Source: Pegea sp. RAD2-039
Lineage: Eukaryota > Chordata > Thaliacea > Salpida > Salpidae
Length of the DNA: 64,000 nucleotides
Direction of reading: 5' to 3'
NCBI GenBank assembly: GCA_034620365.1
Contig: JAQGEQ010000335.1
Location: 372,001-436,000 of the forward strand
Shown here piece by piece: positions 35,022-47,318 of this stretch. Position numbers and translations under genes: made by a program. Below the pieces are notes generated by a model. The model made no database searches. It saw only the letters and a list, made by a program, of their open reading frames with translations, and was not told where the DNA came from. Every line of letters starts with the position of its first letter. Position 1 is the first letter of the stretch.

Positions 35022-38000
35022 TCAGAAGGTAGAAGCACGGGAGACACGTAAAGACCCGACGATATTGTCTTCCGTTGATGTTATCTTCATCATTTGATTC
35101 ATATTTTTAAAAAATAATTTCAGTTTGTTTGTGTGATTGTAACATCTAGTATTCGCACGAAAAATTATAGGATAAAGACTCGCGTTGTTGCTATTGTTAC
35201 TGTTCTTCCTTTTATCATCAAGAAGATCACCACAACTAGTTGACAAGCGTACAGATAATCTATTGGAACCTGCTTGTTTCTCAAACAACTTTTTTGTGTC
35301 AGCAACTGAACGAACAACTTTCAATCCTTCATCCGAAGAAGGTTTCCGTTTGTCAGAAGTACTTTCCGATCTTCGGCTAAATTGACGACTCAACTTGTTC
35401 ACTAATCCGTAAGTAAACACCGAGTAGCTGCTCGACTTGGTGACGTCATCAGTCGATTTCGATGATGACGTCGATTCCACGCTTGTAGTTTTCATAATTT
35501 TCTTCCGGCTTTTTGCATTCCAAATCTTCTTCCAAACTGGAGATGATTTTGAGGATTTTATTTGAGTCAAAGATTCAATTGATGCAGAAGACTGCAGCTT
35601 TGTACTTCGTGATTGATGACGTCGTAAGCTTGATGTCGAGAGTTTGGTGAACGCGTTGATTCGGGGTGATATGAGACTGGGTACATGCAGCAATTCACTA
35701 CCGAAAAATTGAGGGACATTTTGGTCGCTTTCTATTTTGTCACTGAGTCCATAAGAATAAGAGCGCTTCCAAGATTTCTTGCTCAGTTTAGAATTTGCTG
35801 TTGGATCTTTAGTAAGTTTGGCTTGTAACTCTGCATTTGAATTAGTGATTGAAAAGTCAATAGATTATTTAGAAGGTTGTTAGATGATTAAAAATCATTG
35901 AAGAGATTTGCAAGATGAGGATTACAGAAGCATCTATTAGTTGCTTTTAACAAAGATCGCGATTTTAAATCTATTAATTATCCACTCGTTTAATCATTCT
36001 CTTTCAACGTCTTAATCTCTTAAAATCAATCTTAATTATTTTCATCTTGTCAATTACTCATTGTAAATATAAAATCGATTCAAGTTTAATCTAATATTAG
36101 TAAGCTCTGGAGTAAGCACAACATTAGAAGCAACCACCCGCGAATTAGGCTGTGTTTAGATGACTCAAACCTGTCAGTTTATCTTGAAGTTGCTGTGCTA
36201 CTCGAATATTGTTCTGCTGCCAATGTTTAAACATCAATTGTTTATATTTAGCTTACTAGTTTCACTTTTAATTAATTGGTAATAAATATAGAAATATAAA
36301 TTCAAGTTTTTATTCGAACCTTTTTCATCACTAAACTGAGAAGAGCTTGGAGCTTCAGAATCTGAAAGAAGATGTTTTTTTAGAGGATTTTTTTAGGAAA
36401 AGTGTTGATGCAAGGTCTTTACCTGAGTTGTCGACCAATTCTGAAGTAATTTCTGATTCTTTTACACAGGTCAACTTAAAAAATTAAAAAAACATTAAAT
36501 TTAAAATGTTAAAATAGCGATATAGTGAGATCTCGTCAGTGAATCACTAAATGATGACATCATCATCATCAAATATTTACAATTATCTACAAAAGCTGTT
36601 CTTACAAAAAAATAAATATGAAGTTGTATTCAGAAAACCGTTTCAACTAAAATATTTACTTGGCTAGAAGAGTTTTGACGCGATGCACTACAAACGTGTC
36701 TCTTCTGGCTAAAATTACTCCCAACGTTTACAATCTCTACGAAAAGATTTGAAATAAAGTTGAGATCTAAAATTAAATTTGATTTGTTACTAAAGCACCT
36801 GTGAAAGGCGATGTAATCTCTTGAACTTCATCATCATTTAATTCAAGAGATTGTTGAGAAGCTAACGATGATGCACATTGATGATCAAAAGGTACATCTG
36901 GGAAAAGAAGTTACAAATTTATATTCAAAATTGTTAAAATCGAAATATTAAAAGCATGAAAGTTACCAGGTTGAGGTAGATAAAGTAGAAGTTGATTTCC
37001 TTGTGAGGCACTTCTTTTAGAAGAAAACCATTTACGAGCTTTGAAAAGATTCCCTGTTGATCGAGGTTGAATACCACTGCATCAAATAAAATTTGATTAA
37101 GATCATATGTAAATGAAGACAACAGAACGAAATATCTTTTAACTTTCTTGAAGTTTTTTTCTCCTTAACTTATCAACTATTTTTTCAAATTCTTTTTCGC
37201 TGATGTAATTTGAGAGAAAATATTCAAAAAATTTCACAAGAAAATTATTTTCAATCTTTTACAAAACTATTGGCAGCAAGTGATGTAAATGTAATTAGAA
37301 ATGATCAAACCTTTTTTGAATAGATTCGTTAGTAGGAAGAGAAGTAGGAAAGGATTCCTGTAAAGCTGTCCACTCTACAGGGTTTCTATGAGATGCAGGC
37401 AAGTTGTTGACTGTAAATCACAATATAAAGATAATCAACATCTTTATTTGAAACAAATGATTTGAAAATGATTAAAGAAGTTGAAGTCTCTTTTATTTTG
37501 ATACTTTAACAAGTCGAAGTGTTTCATGATAACAGGAAATGAAACATTCAGTAGTGTTGTGACTTAGTATGAAAAGATAAACAAAATAATAAGTCACGTG
37601 ACCAACTAAGCTACCTGCAGGATCGCTTCTTGTCATGGAGCTTTTAGTGACTCCTTCAACTGCTTTAGTTTTCCTATTGAAGTAGAAATTGCTTTAATTT
37701 GATTGGTCAATTTTCAACCATCTCTTTTACATTGTTTGGTTATAAAATTTGTTAAATACAAAACTAGAAGTGAGAAAACAAACAAATTCTCACCACGAAT
37801 CAGAGCTTCCGGCCCAGCTCAATAATCTCCCGGTCTTCTTGTAAAAGCTTTCTTTACCTGAACCTCTTGGTGAAGACAATCCTTTGTCGGAACTACAAAC
37901 AAATAGAGGTTAGTGATGAGGATCAACAACTTTTCAGTACTTTTGCTTGTAGAGATCATTTTTGATGATTCCCGGCGAAGATTTGACGCTAAGTGATGCA

Positions 38001-41000
38001 GAAGATGAAGCTTGTTTCTCTGAGTTATCACCATCATATGAACAATCCACAGAATCTGAAGTGGAAGGAGAATATGGCTTTTAGTAAAGTTGGCGCGAGG
38101 AATAGGAAAAATGACCAATTTGTTGCTGAGAGGTTTCACTGTGAGCTTCTTTCTGTGAAATATTTCACTTCAATAAAATGAAACTTTCAAACTACGAGGA
38201 GGTTCACCTTCATATGAGTAACACGGATTGGAAGAGGAGTCTTTTCCGCATCGCTTTTTGTGATTGCTATTTTTTTGTGCTTACTGATCTTCGAGTTTTT
38301 GGATGCAAGTAAGATCTCCAGGTCATCTCTGGAATAGGGTCGGCTAGTTTTCTTTGAAAAGTGCTTCAAAGTTAATTTGGACTTTTTGGAATCTGGAATA
38401 AACCAAAAATGGAATGAAGGGTTTGATATAAGTAAGATCATTTGAAGAAGGTATCAGTTGAAGATGAGATTAAGTTAGGAGCTGATAGATGATCAAATTA
38501 ATTTATTTTTAGTCTCTTCATATTTTAAGTTGATGATAATTGATCATCATTTGGTAATTAGGGATTTTCATCTAATTTGAAGAAATTTATTCTGATAAAT
38601 CCTTTGTTACAACAAAAAATCAGTCGAAGAAGCAAATGTGGAGGATATATTTGCAATCCACACTAGTTATATGGAGTATACCCCAATTTTGTGCCGCCAA
38701 TATACAAAATGTCTTAAATAGTTCTCACAATATATACGAGTAATCACACAAGTATTGAGTTGAAAATATAAAAAGAACCTGAATGCATGAGCAGCAGTTT
38801 GGTTTGTTGTAACTCGTTTTGTAAATCGTTAACACGAGCTTTTAAACATTCGTTTTCATCAACAACAGAACCTAAGAAGAAAATAAATGAAATTATGTCA
38901 CAACATATCAAGCTAGTTAATTAATTTATTGTTTATTTCATGAAGATGAGATGAAGACAAGCTCATATCAACTCACTTAGTTTTTCAAGAAACTTGTAGG
39001 TTTGTTTTAAGTGAATTAATCCAAAATCAGGTTTCGAAGTGAATTTGTCGAAAGCTGCTGATTAATAAATCAATTCATCAAATAATTTAGAAAATTTAAG
39101 CAAAATAGATTTATTGATCGTGTGGTTGATGATAGAATGAATCATGAAGTGATAAATCAAATATCTGGTGAGCTACTTGATGCAAAATTGTAAAAAATTT
39201 GAAGAATTTTATCCATTAGATGAAAGATTAGTAAAAATCAGCTAAGAAATTATCAAGTAAAATGATTTGTTCATGACTTATGTGAGTCATTACAACTAAA
39301 CTACCTTCATCAGTGACTTTTTCTTTTTTACCACTGAATATATTTGGAGAAAAAACTGGAATTTTTGAGTCTTTAGGATAACTAGAAATTAAGCAGGGTG
39401 AAGACCTATGTAGATGTCCAAGTTCTAAAAACAATTTAAAAGATTTAAAAGAAATTGATTAGATGATAATTTCTGTGTTTAATTAAAGAATAAATAAAAA
39501 CTTTGTAAATTTTGGTGATATTTCAATTTACAAATAAATTTCTACAAATAACTCAAGCTGATAGCAGTAGATCCGATGAAGCATAAACTAATTGTTCAAA
39601 ATAGTTTTCAAGTTCTTGCATACATCATTGACTACTTGCTATTTACAGAAAATCGATATTCTTACATAAATCAATAGAAAAAAATTATATAACAATATAG
39701 AAGGTGAAAAAGAACAACAATGTCAGGTTTAAGGTGGATTATTTTGTTTTAGTCATGTGACAAGTTTCTTTTTTGATTTGAAGATCACGCTATCAAAGTA
39801 AATCATAAAAATATTCAATTAGAAGATATTGAAGACCTTTAATGATATTTTCTTCTTTCTTTATTTTAACGCGTGATTCAATATCGCTTATATGAAGGTC
39901 CAGCAACGCAAGACTGCTTTGTTTGCTCATGCTCTGCAAGATGAGAAAGAGACATTTTTACCAAATTATATTTCTAATTAAGTAAAAAAGATTTTAGAAA
40001 GAAAAGTTTGCTTTTCAGCTTAATAATAACAAAACTGCAATTGAAATTAAACAAAAAGTTGTTGATACACAAAGATGCAACAAACTTTCAATAAAACATG
40101 TTTCTTCTTCAAGTTATTTGACTTGATGACGACAGATGGATCTTTTTGTTGCGGAAGTGCTTCCATGACAACAAGGTTATTGAAGTCTCCTGATGTGATG
40201 AGCATGCCTCCAACTCTATTCCTTCTTTTAGAAGATGTCTTCCGTCCCTTTGAACCTCTCCTTTTCACTTGATTTGTGTCTTCAGATTTTATAGTTTCTT
40301 TTGATACAATTTTCGTTTCATTCTTTTGCATCAGCAGTGAACCCTACGATTGAAATTCGATGAATAAAATGTAAAAATAAGAATTCACGAAAATAAGTTT
40401 TTTATGAAATATATTTCATCAATTACGTCATCAGACTTCGTTACACAACTTTAATTTATAAAAAGAAAGCAATTAATTTCTATATCTCAATTTAAATGAC
40501 TAAAAATTGAAGATATAAAAATAGCATTGATGTCAACTTAAGTTAGAATAAAAATGCAAACAATTTTACTTTTATTTCAATATTTTTAAAACTCAATTAA
40601 AGCTAAAGACTTTAAAAATTTCTTTTAAGGAGAATTCGATTTCCGGCAATATATTTAAATATTTGTTAAATCAATATTTATCAAGAAAGTAAAAAAATTC
40701 AGAAAAATTTATCTGATAAAGTCATAAACGTATAAAAAGAAAACTAAAAGTTGTTCAACATTTCATAATCTAACTACTATTGAGAATAGAACTAAAACAT
40801 AAACTTGTAAAACAAGAAGTTTTAATCTAAACTCTTCAAAAGTAAAAAAACTTGTTTTTAAACTAAAGTAAAAGCTTTTAAGCAGTCCTTGTAATTATCT
40901 GCTGTTTAGCTGAACATTTAATTAGTTTCTGACCTTTATGTTTGATGTTTCGCCAGATGTATCAGGACGTTGGAATAATAGAGATTGTCGATGAAGATTA

Positions 41001-42294
41001 AGGTCTGATCTTCTCATCAAATCTCGTTCATTAAGTGAAATCGCGCGTCTTGTACATTTCCTCTTTCGTAAACTTATATTAAATCTTTAAAAAGATAAAT
41101 AATAGTTACATCTAGGAATAGAGCTTTATACAAGAAACTAAATTGATGTGAAAATATGATTCCAATAAGTTCAGAAAAAGAAAATAAGAAAGAAAAATCA
41201 AATAAACATTGAAACCAATATTATTTTGGAGATGTTTTTTCTTATTTGTAATCTACGTTTAAGTAAACAACATTTAAAGATAACTAAAATAAGAAGCTGT
41301 AATTTTGATGCTGAATAATTTCTTACTTCAAGGATAATTACATATGAAAGATATTTTTATCACATTAATAAATTTGCTTTTGAAGGAAGCTTAAATAGAT
41401 GAAAAAAAAAACTAACTTCGATTCATTGTCAGAATTAGAACCAACTCCACCTAATGTATCTAAAAGAAGCAAATTAAATTTTCAGAATTTTTTTACTTGC
41501 TAAACTCTAATTTAATTACTTCTTTTTTTTCGTCGCTTCGATTTTTTTCGTTTACGTAGCTTAGAACCTTTCCTATCAACAGATAAGATAACAGTTGTTG
41601 TGTTTGACTCGCCACAATCTTCTGCAGCTTTTTCTAATTTATTCAAAAATAAAACACAAATATTTTCAATACCCAAAAAAAGTTTTCAATTTAGGTGTTT
41701 GTACAAAAATTATCATTTAGAAATCAATTAGAGAAACATTAATACATTGTGTAAGGTAACAATATCCATCATTAACTTCAATTGTATACTTTTCAATGGC
41801 ACAACTAACTATATAAATTAAAAATCAAGTTTAAAAAATGAAGTCTAATAATAGATCATTTCAATATTAACTTTATTTTATTACTATAAAATTAATTTAA
41901 AATATATATTTTAATTTTTCTAATTTATTTTAAAACTACAAAATAAAAGCACAAGACACTAACTTTTAAATCAAACAAAAAAAGAATACAAGTTTTGTAG
42001 GTATAAGATAAAACATGCTTAATATAATTACAAGTTACAAATAAGCTCATCTAACATAAATTTGAATAAACTTAAAATAAATCAAATTTAGATAGTTGTT
42101 TTTCTAATAATTTTTCATCTACTTAAGAATAAAATTTCAAAACAGTGATTATGAAAAAAAATCAATAAAGTAAGTTTTCAGAAAGAATTTAATAAAAAGT
42201 ACAACTTACCACTAGTGATTATTGATTGCTTGTTATCTATGGTGGTAATGTAGTAATCTAGATCACTGTCAGCTCGCAATAAGGATGCTTTCAT
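35022..42294 (-). CDS. Unrecognised Ser/Lys-rich protein with short coiled coils, 20 exons
   Basis: Minus-strand exons: 42210..42294, 41520..41633, 41417..41459, 40934..41072, 40086..40343, 39837..39933, 39305..39424, 38977..39057, 38779..38871, 38208..38392, 37941..38077, 37794..37892, 37615..37673, 37311..37410, 36967..37076, 36799..36897, 36423..36458, 36320..36361, 36171..36251, 35022..35830. Phases are continuous and predict 928 residues without signal peptide or membrane span. Features: a basic cluster near the N-terminus (KLRKRKKSKRRKKR); a short leucine heptad segment ENECLKARVNDLQNELQQTK at about 315-335; several basic/aromatic patches (FYKKTGRLLSWAGSS, FKARKWFSSKRSAS); a second coiled coil KYKQLMFKHWQQNNIRVAQQ at about 634-655; and a long Ser/Arg-rich C-terminus with SPVWKKIWNAKSRKK. 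The make-up suggests a phosphorylated scaffold, cytoskeletal or nuclear protein. No family was recognised. Exons 17 and 19 use weak acceptors and are least certain. Confidence 0.7.
37593..37602. promoter_or_regulatory. GTCACGTGAC palindromic E-box (intronic)
   Basis: Third exact copy of the palindrome, inside the intron just downstream of exon 37615..37673 of the Ser/Lys-rich gene. See the copies at 232 and 1250. Confidence 0.3.
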
Positions 42295-45200
42295 AATTAA
42301 TGATAACTTAATTACCTTAGCATTAATTATCAACACTAAAAAAACCAAAAGTAAATTTAAAGTATTTATAAAAATTATTTATTAAATATTAAAGCTATAT
42401 ATTTGAAATGTTTAAAGATTATTTTTAAAAAATAAAATAAATTATTTTTTTTTTACTTTTTGTGTGAAAATGATATAAACTTTAGTATAATAATAACTAT
42501 CCTATCAATTAATGAAAATTATAAAAGTGAATCAATTTTTTTATTAAATCCATTAATAAAGATTCTACTTTAGATAAAAAAGAAGAAATTAACAACAAAC
42601 TTTACTAGATTGATAAACAACTAATAAAAATAATGTGATATACTATCATAATTAAACAAGATTATAAAATAGATCATAAGTACTATAAACAAATAATAAG
42701 TTATTTACTAAATCAATAACACAATTAAATAACTACAAAATAAGAAAACAAATGATCTAATAAATCAATAATTTATTAAATAAACTAAATAATTTTATCA
42801 GCAATAAATCAGAAATTTAATTAATTTAAAAGAAAAAACATGTAACTTATATACTATCAACATAAGGTCACAATACAATAATAAAAACTTCAAATTAAAA
42901 TTTGTTTTGTATTTCAATATATTCTATATATGACTTTTTATTAATTGGTATTAAGAAGATTTTCAAAAAGATTTTTTCATAAAAATAAATAGAAAATTGC
43001 TAATATTTATATTATTACAAAAATTATAACAAATTTATGAGATTGCAACTGCTCTTTAGAATTGCCGAATGTTTAATAGAACATCAAATATTAATGATTA
43101 TAAACATATTTATATTGCTAAAATTTAGTTAGATAAATTATGAGGCTTTTTAATACCTCTCATAAACAAATTATTTTCACCATTATATATTTCAATGAAT
43201 TAAAATTTAATCAAATATTTAAAAGATAATATCTCAAAAATATTTTGCAATTAAAACTAATTAATTCAATATTTAGTATAAAACTTTCAAGTATAGTAAA
43301 AAATACAATAGAAATAAACCAAAAAATATTATAGAAGTATTTTTAAGGACTTCAAAAAACAAAAAAGTATTATCAGTACGTAGATGCACAACTGCAGAGA
43401 TATAACTCAACATACACAAACAATGCAAACAATAGTAGCTAAAGCTGTAATGAAATTTTGTAACCTTAATACATACCAGAAATTCCAAGCAAAAATAATA
43501 TTTCGCACTTAAGGTTGTTTTGTAGTTGGTCGATGAAAATATTTATCTTTGCTTTTCATTGCAAAACCAAGTTGATAGAATATTTTATTGAGCTGAGGAT
43601 TTTTCATCAATTTAAAAAAATTGTTTTTCCAATGAAATTCTTTAAATATTTAAATACAAGTTTGAATATTTCAAAAAAGTATTAGTTTGATGAAAAACGT
43701 GAAGAGTTTTCTTTTAGTTTAAAACGTACACAGCCCTAGTTTATATTAAACTTTCATTTGATAATTAATTCTATGATTAATAAACATTATGATGCATTTA
43801 ACTTTAGGTACAATAAACAAAATGACCCTTTTCTTCGTAAGCAGCTGACATCTTTAATTAGAAGAGTTGTTAAAAAGACTGAACAGGTCAAAACAAAAAC
43901 TACTTTATGATAGTTTTTTCTCGGGTTTCATGTGCAACTCAGGCGAAGCTTTTAACATGATTATCAATTTAAGACGTTTCTTTAATTTTTGTGACATGAA
44001 ATTGTTGGTCAAAAGTTGGCCACAACCGAATTAAAACTCTACCACACTTTAGTTTAGATGGCGTATGACATTGATACAAGAATGCAATATCCTTATTAAT
44101 TTCTAGAAAAAAAGAGAAAACAAAAAGCGTCAACCAAATTTCTTACAGACTAGATCTTGATAAACATTTGACATTTGTACTTCAACCAAATAATAACATT
44201 TCTTTTGTAATATTCAGACTTTAAATTCAATCTTGTTCAATACTACAAGACATATTTCATCTTACCTTTCAACTCAACATATTGGGTAAACCTTGATTTT
44301 TCGTTTTATTCTCAGAATTGAAGTCTATGGTAAACACCGCTTTTTTAATATCATTTTATATTATAATAAATTTAGAAAAATGTGGCTCAAAAAGTATAGG
44401 ATCTGTTGCAAATGAAATTATTTTAACAAGATTAAAGCTTTTCGAAAACAACTAAAAATAGAATTGGAAAAAAATATTGAATTATCTATTATAGTATTTA
44501 TTTTTTAACCACAATCTTTCAAATACAGATAAACGATGGAAAAATGCAAGCTCACCTGCTACAGCTTCCGCTCATAACCTCACTTTCGAAGTAAAATCAC
44601 TGAAAGATTTTAGGATCAACATTCATTTTGTATTTTCTTATTTTCAGGGAACTCTTTGTTGTTGTAATAGAATGATAGAAATCTTTTGTCACAGGTAAGA
44701 AGAGCACTAAATGGCTTGCTTTGACCGAAAACTACCATGCTGTGAGCCAGTGCAAACATTTTGGATATTAAGTTGTTGGCCCTGCAGCAGGATTCTGCTT
44801 TCCGTGTCAACAAGGTTATGAAGCGGAACAGACGGACTGATGCAGCTACGCTCGGCTGACGTCATAGGAGCTGCTAGAACGACACTGAGTACAGTGGGAA
44901 CTGCCTACGAGGCTCCAACTCCTACTTTAAATTCGGAGATTGGTGTTTTCTAGAAGTTTTGTCGTTAACAAAGCTAAAAAGCCCTTCAACCTTGGTTTTA
45001 TGAACTTTCCCTTGTTACAGAGACTATCAATAAAAATATGTACTCTTAGTTTCTCTTTTACTGTTTTATGAACTGATTGATTCTAGATTATAGTAGTATT
45101 ATCTGAAAAAAAATCCCTAAATATCATTTCAAGTTTTGTATATTTTAAAGTTAGAACATCCATTAGACTCAAACGAGCTTGGTTAATATGATTTTAGTCT

Positions 45201-45944
45201 AACTTTTTGACAAAATAAGTGGATAGTGTGAAACTTTGTTTCGATGTGACCCTAATCTCTACTAAGAAGATCCTAAAATAAAAAAATTACAGTCTAAGAG
45301 TTTTCTTCTACAGTAACAAAACTTGCAAGCAAAAAACCTTTCTTTCACAACTATAGATAAAGCATCAATTAATACTCTAATTACTGCGTTGTTATATTTA
45401 TATAAATCATTTATTTTAAGACAAGAAATTTATTTTCCACTAATTATATTTAGTTATAACTTAAGCTGTATAAATAACTAAAAACAACTCACTCGAGCTT
45501 TTTCAGGCTTATTTACTGAGTAGCCAGTTTGTTTACTTTGATTAATTGCTATATTGTAGTCTAGGCCTGACAACAAAAATATATTTTTAGTTTTAAAGTT
45601 TCCCTTGTTGAACAAAGTTTTAACTAATAAATAAATATGTAATATAGTTATCTGCTTTTTATTAAAAATCATCTTTTGATTAGTCAGTATATTTTCAAGA
45701 CAATTTTGTTATTTTTATGTACAGTATATTAGTTTGTTTTTATAATGCTGCTATACTGTATTTAATTATTAAAATTTCATTTTAATGAACAAATTAACCA
45801 ATCTTTACTCTTAAACATTGTCTTAAATAGACCTATCTAAGATAAACTATTATTATATATTGATACCATCAACGTATAAACAAATTGATTTCTATTTGTT
45901 AGAATTTTTGAACTTTTAAATTTTCTTATTATTTTATAATTATC
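42295..45944. other. Divergent intergenic region
   Basis: About 3.6 kb between two divergently transcribed genes, mostly extremely AT-rich. A patch at about 44560-44960 is much richer in G and C and includes a perfect CRE-like TGACGTCA at 44858-44865. Its open frames give no recognisable protein. It could be an old insertion, a regulatory island or an unknown RNA. Confidence 0.4.
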
Positions 45945-47318
45945 ATGTCTGGATATCCTGGTGGATATCCACAGCAACCTTCAGGTATTAACATATTTAT
46001 TTCTAATTTTTTTTGATTACTTGAAAATAGTATGATATAAGATGCATATAATCATGATATTTTCCAAGTAAAGAACTTGTTTACAATTAAATGAAAAACT
46101 TGTTTATTGTTATAACGCATTTTTTCAATTTGTTGTGGTAATTGTCTGCTAAGATGGATTAATATTAATTTTTATTTTAGAAATTAAGTAAAATATTTGA
46201 ATGTTTTATAGCAATTTTTTGTTTATGCCAGCTTATGTTTTATTTTTGGAAAGTTATAGAAATATATACTTTTTTGTTTTAAATATTATTATATTTTTTA
46301 CCTTGTATATATATTCTTCAAAAGTTTAAATACTTTATATAAATTTGTATCTTTAGATTATATAATATTATAGACATTGTAGTCATAATAAGCAATGATT
46401 TGATTTTATAGCAAATAACTTCTTGTTTTAAACAATGTTTGACTAGTTCAAAAACTTTCAGTGTAAATGATTCAGCTTAAAATTAAATTTGAATTTTACT
46501 AATAATCTATTTTATTGTTTATTTTTTTTAGGTGGTTATCCTTCTGCCCCACCTATGCCCCAAGGTCCTCCAATGCCCCATGGTCCGCCAATGCCCCAAG
46601 GTCCTCCAATGCCTCATGGTCCACCAATGCCCCATGGTCCGCCAATGCCCCATGGTCCGCCAATGCCCCATGGTCCACCAATGCCCCATGGTCCACCAAT
46701 GCCCCAAGGTCCACCAATGCCCTATGGCCCGCCAATGCCCCATGGTCCACCAATGTCTCATGGTCCACCAATGTCTCATGGTCCACCAATGGTCCACCAA
46801 TGCCCCATGGTCCACCAATGCCCCATGGTCATGCATTACCTCATGGTTCTGTTGTTAATGGTAAGTATAAAATGTTGTTTGAGTTTTTATTTCAATTCTA
46901 CTCTCTTATGTCTTAAAAGTTTTTGTATAAAAAGTAATGCAATAATTAGTTACAATTAAAAAATTATAATATTAAAAGTAAAAGTATTTTGTCTATTAAA
47001 CATTCAAATATTTATCTAACTTGCACTTTTAATAAATTTTAAGTGGTTCATCACAAGAAACACAAAAAGTATAAACATGGCAAGTACAGCAGCAGTAGCT
47101 CAAGTAGTAGTTCCAGCAGCAGTAGTAGCGATGATGAATATGTAAGTAGTTCTCATGAATGTGGATTGTAAATAACTTCAAAACCGTTTCACTGATTTTA
47201 TTGCTTTTTTTATCTATTTACTTTTTGATATTTCTAGAGGCATCTTTCTAAGTATGAACGCAAGCAAATGAAGAAGCTGAAGAAAGCTCACAAGCATAAA
47301 AATAAGCATTATTATTAA
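45945..47318 (+). CDS. Pro-rich (MPHGPP)n protein; frame broken inside its minisatellite
   Basis: Four exons: 45945..45984, 46532..46860, 47044..47141, 47238..47318. The N-terminus MSGYPGGYPQQPS and exon 2 start (GGYPSAPP) lead into repeats of the hexapeptide MPHGPP. Downstream exons encode a Lys/His stretch (HHKKHKKYKHGKY), a serine run ending DDEY, and RKQMKKLKKAHKHKNKHYY before the stop. This layout (Gly/Pro/Tyr-rich head, Pro repeats, Lys/His tail) is known from small intrinsically disordered proteins; function unknown. Exons 1 and 2 give the repeat in one frame, but the tail needs the repeat read in another. The switch is caused by an 11-bp unit at 46789-46799 where 18 bp are expected. 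As written, the protein loses its proper tail: it reads MVHQCPMV after the slip and stops in exon 4. This is either an assembly error or a true frameshift allele. Confidence 0.75.
46555..46835 (+). repeat. 18-bp coding minisatellite
   Basis: Thirteen full units of ATGCCCCATGGTCCACCA and near variants (CAAGGTCCT, CCTCAT, TCTCAT, CCCTATGGCCCG) at 46555-46788. An 11-bp unit follows at 46789-46799, then one more full unit at 46800-46817 and a partial one. Each full unit encodes Met-Pro-His/Gln/Tyr-Gly-Pro-Pro. High identity between units points to recent unequal exchange or slippage. Confidence 0.95.

Noticed and set aside
34793..35047. Minus-strand hydrophobic 84-codon ORF
   Set aside because: Phe/Ser/Leu-rich translation of A-rich 3'-flank sequence; not joined to any exon with support.
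36171..36251. Reading this stretch as intron, with exon 36320..36361 joined directly to 35022..35830
   Set aside because: That join also keeps phase, but the 27-codon segment is a clear coiled-coil continuation with valid GT-AG borders and symmetric phase, so I kept it as an exon, possibly a cassette exon.
46528..46858. Overlapping long open frames on both strands across the minisatellite
   Set aside because: An 18-bp repeat without stops is open in several frames by construction; only the frame giving MPHGPP joins the flanking exons sensibly.
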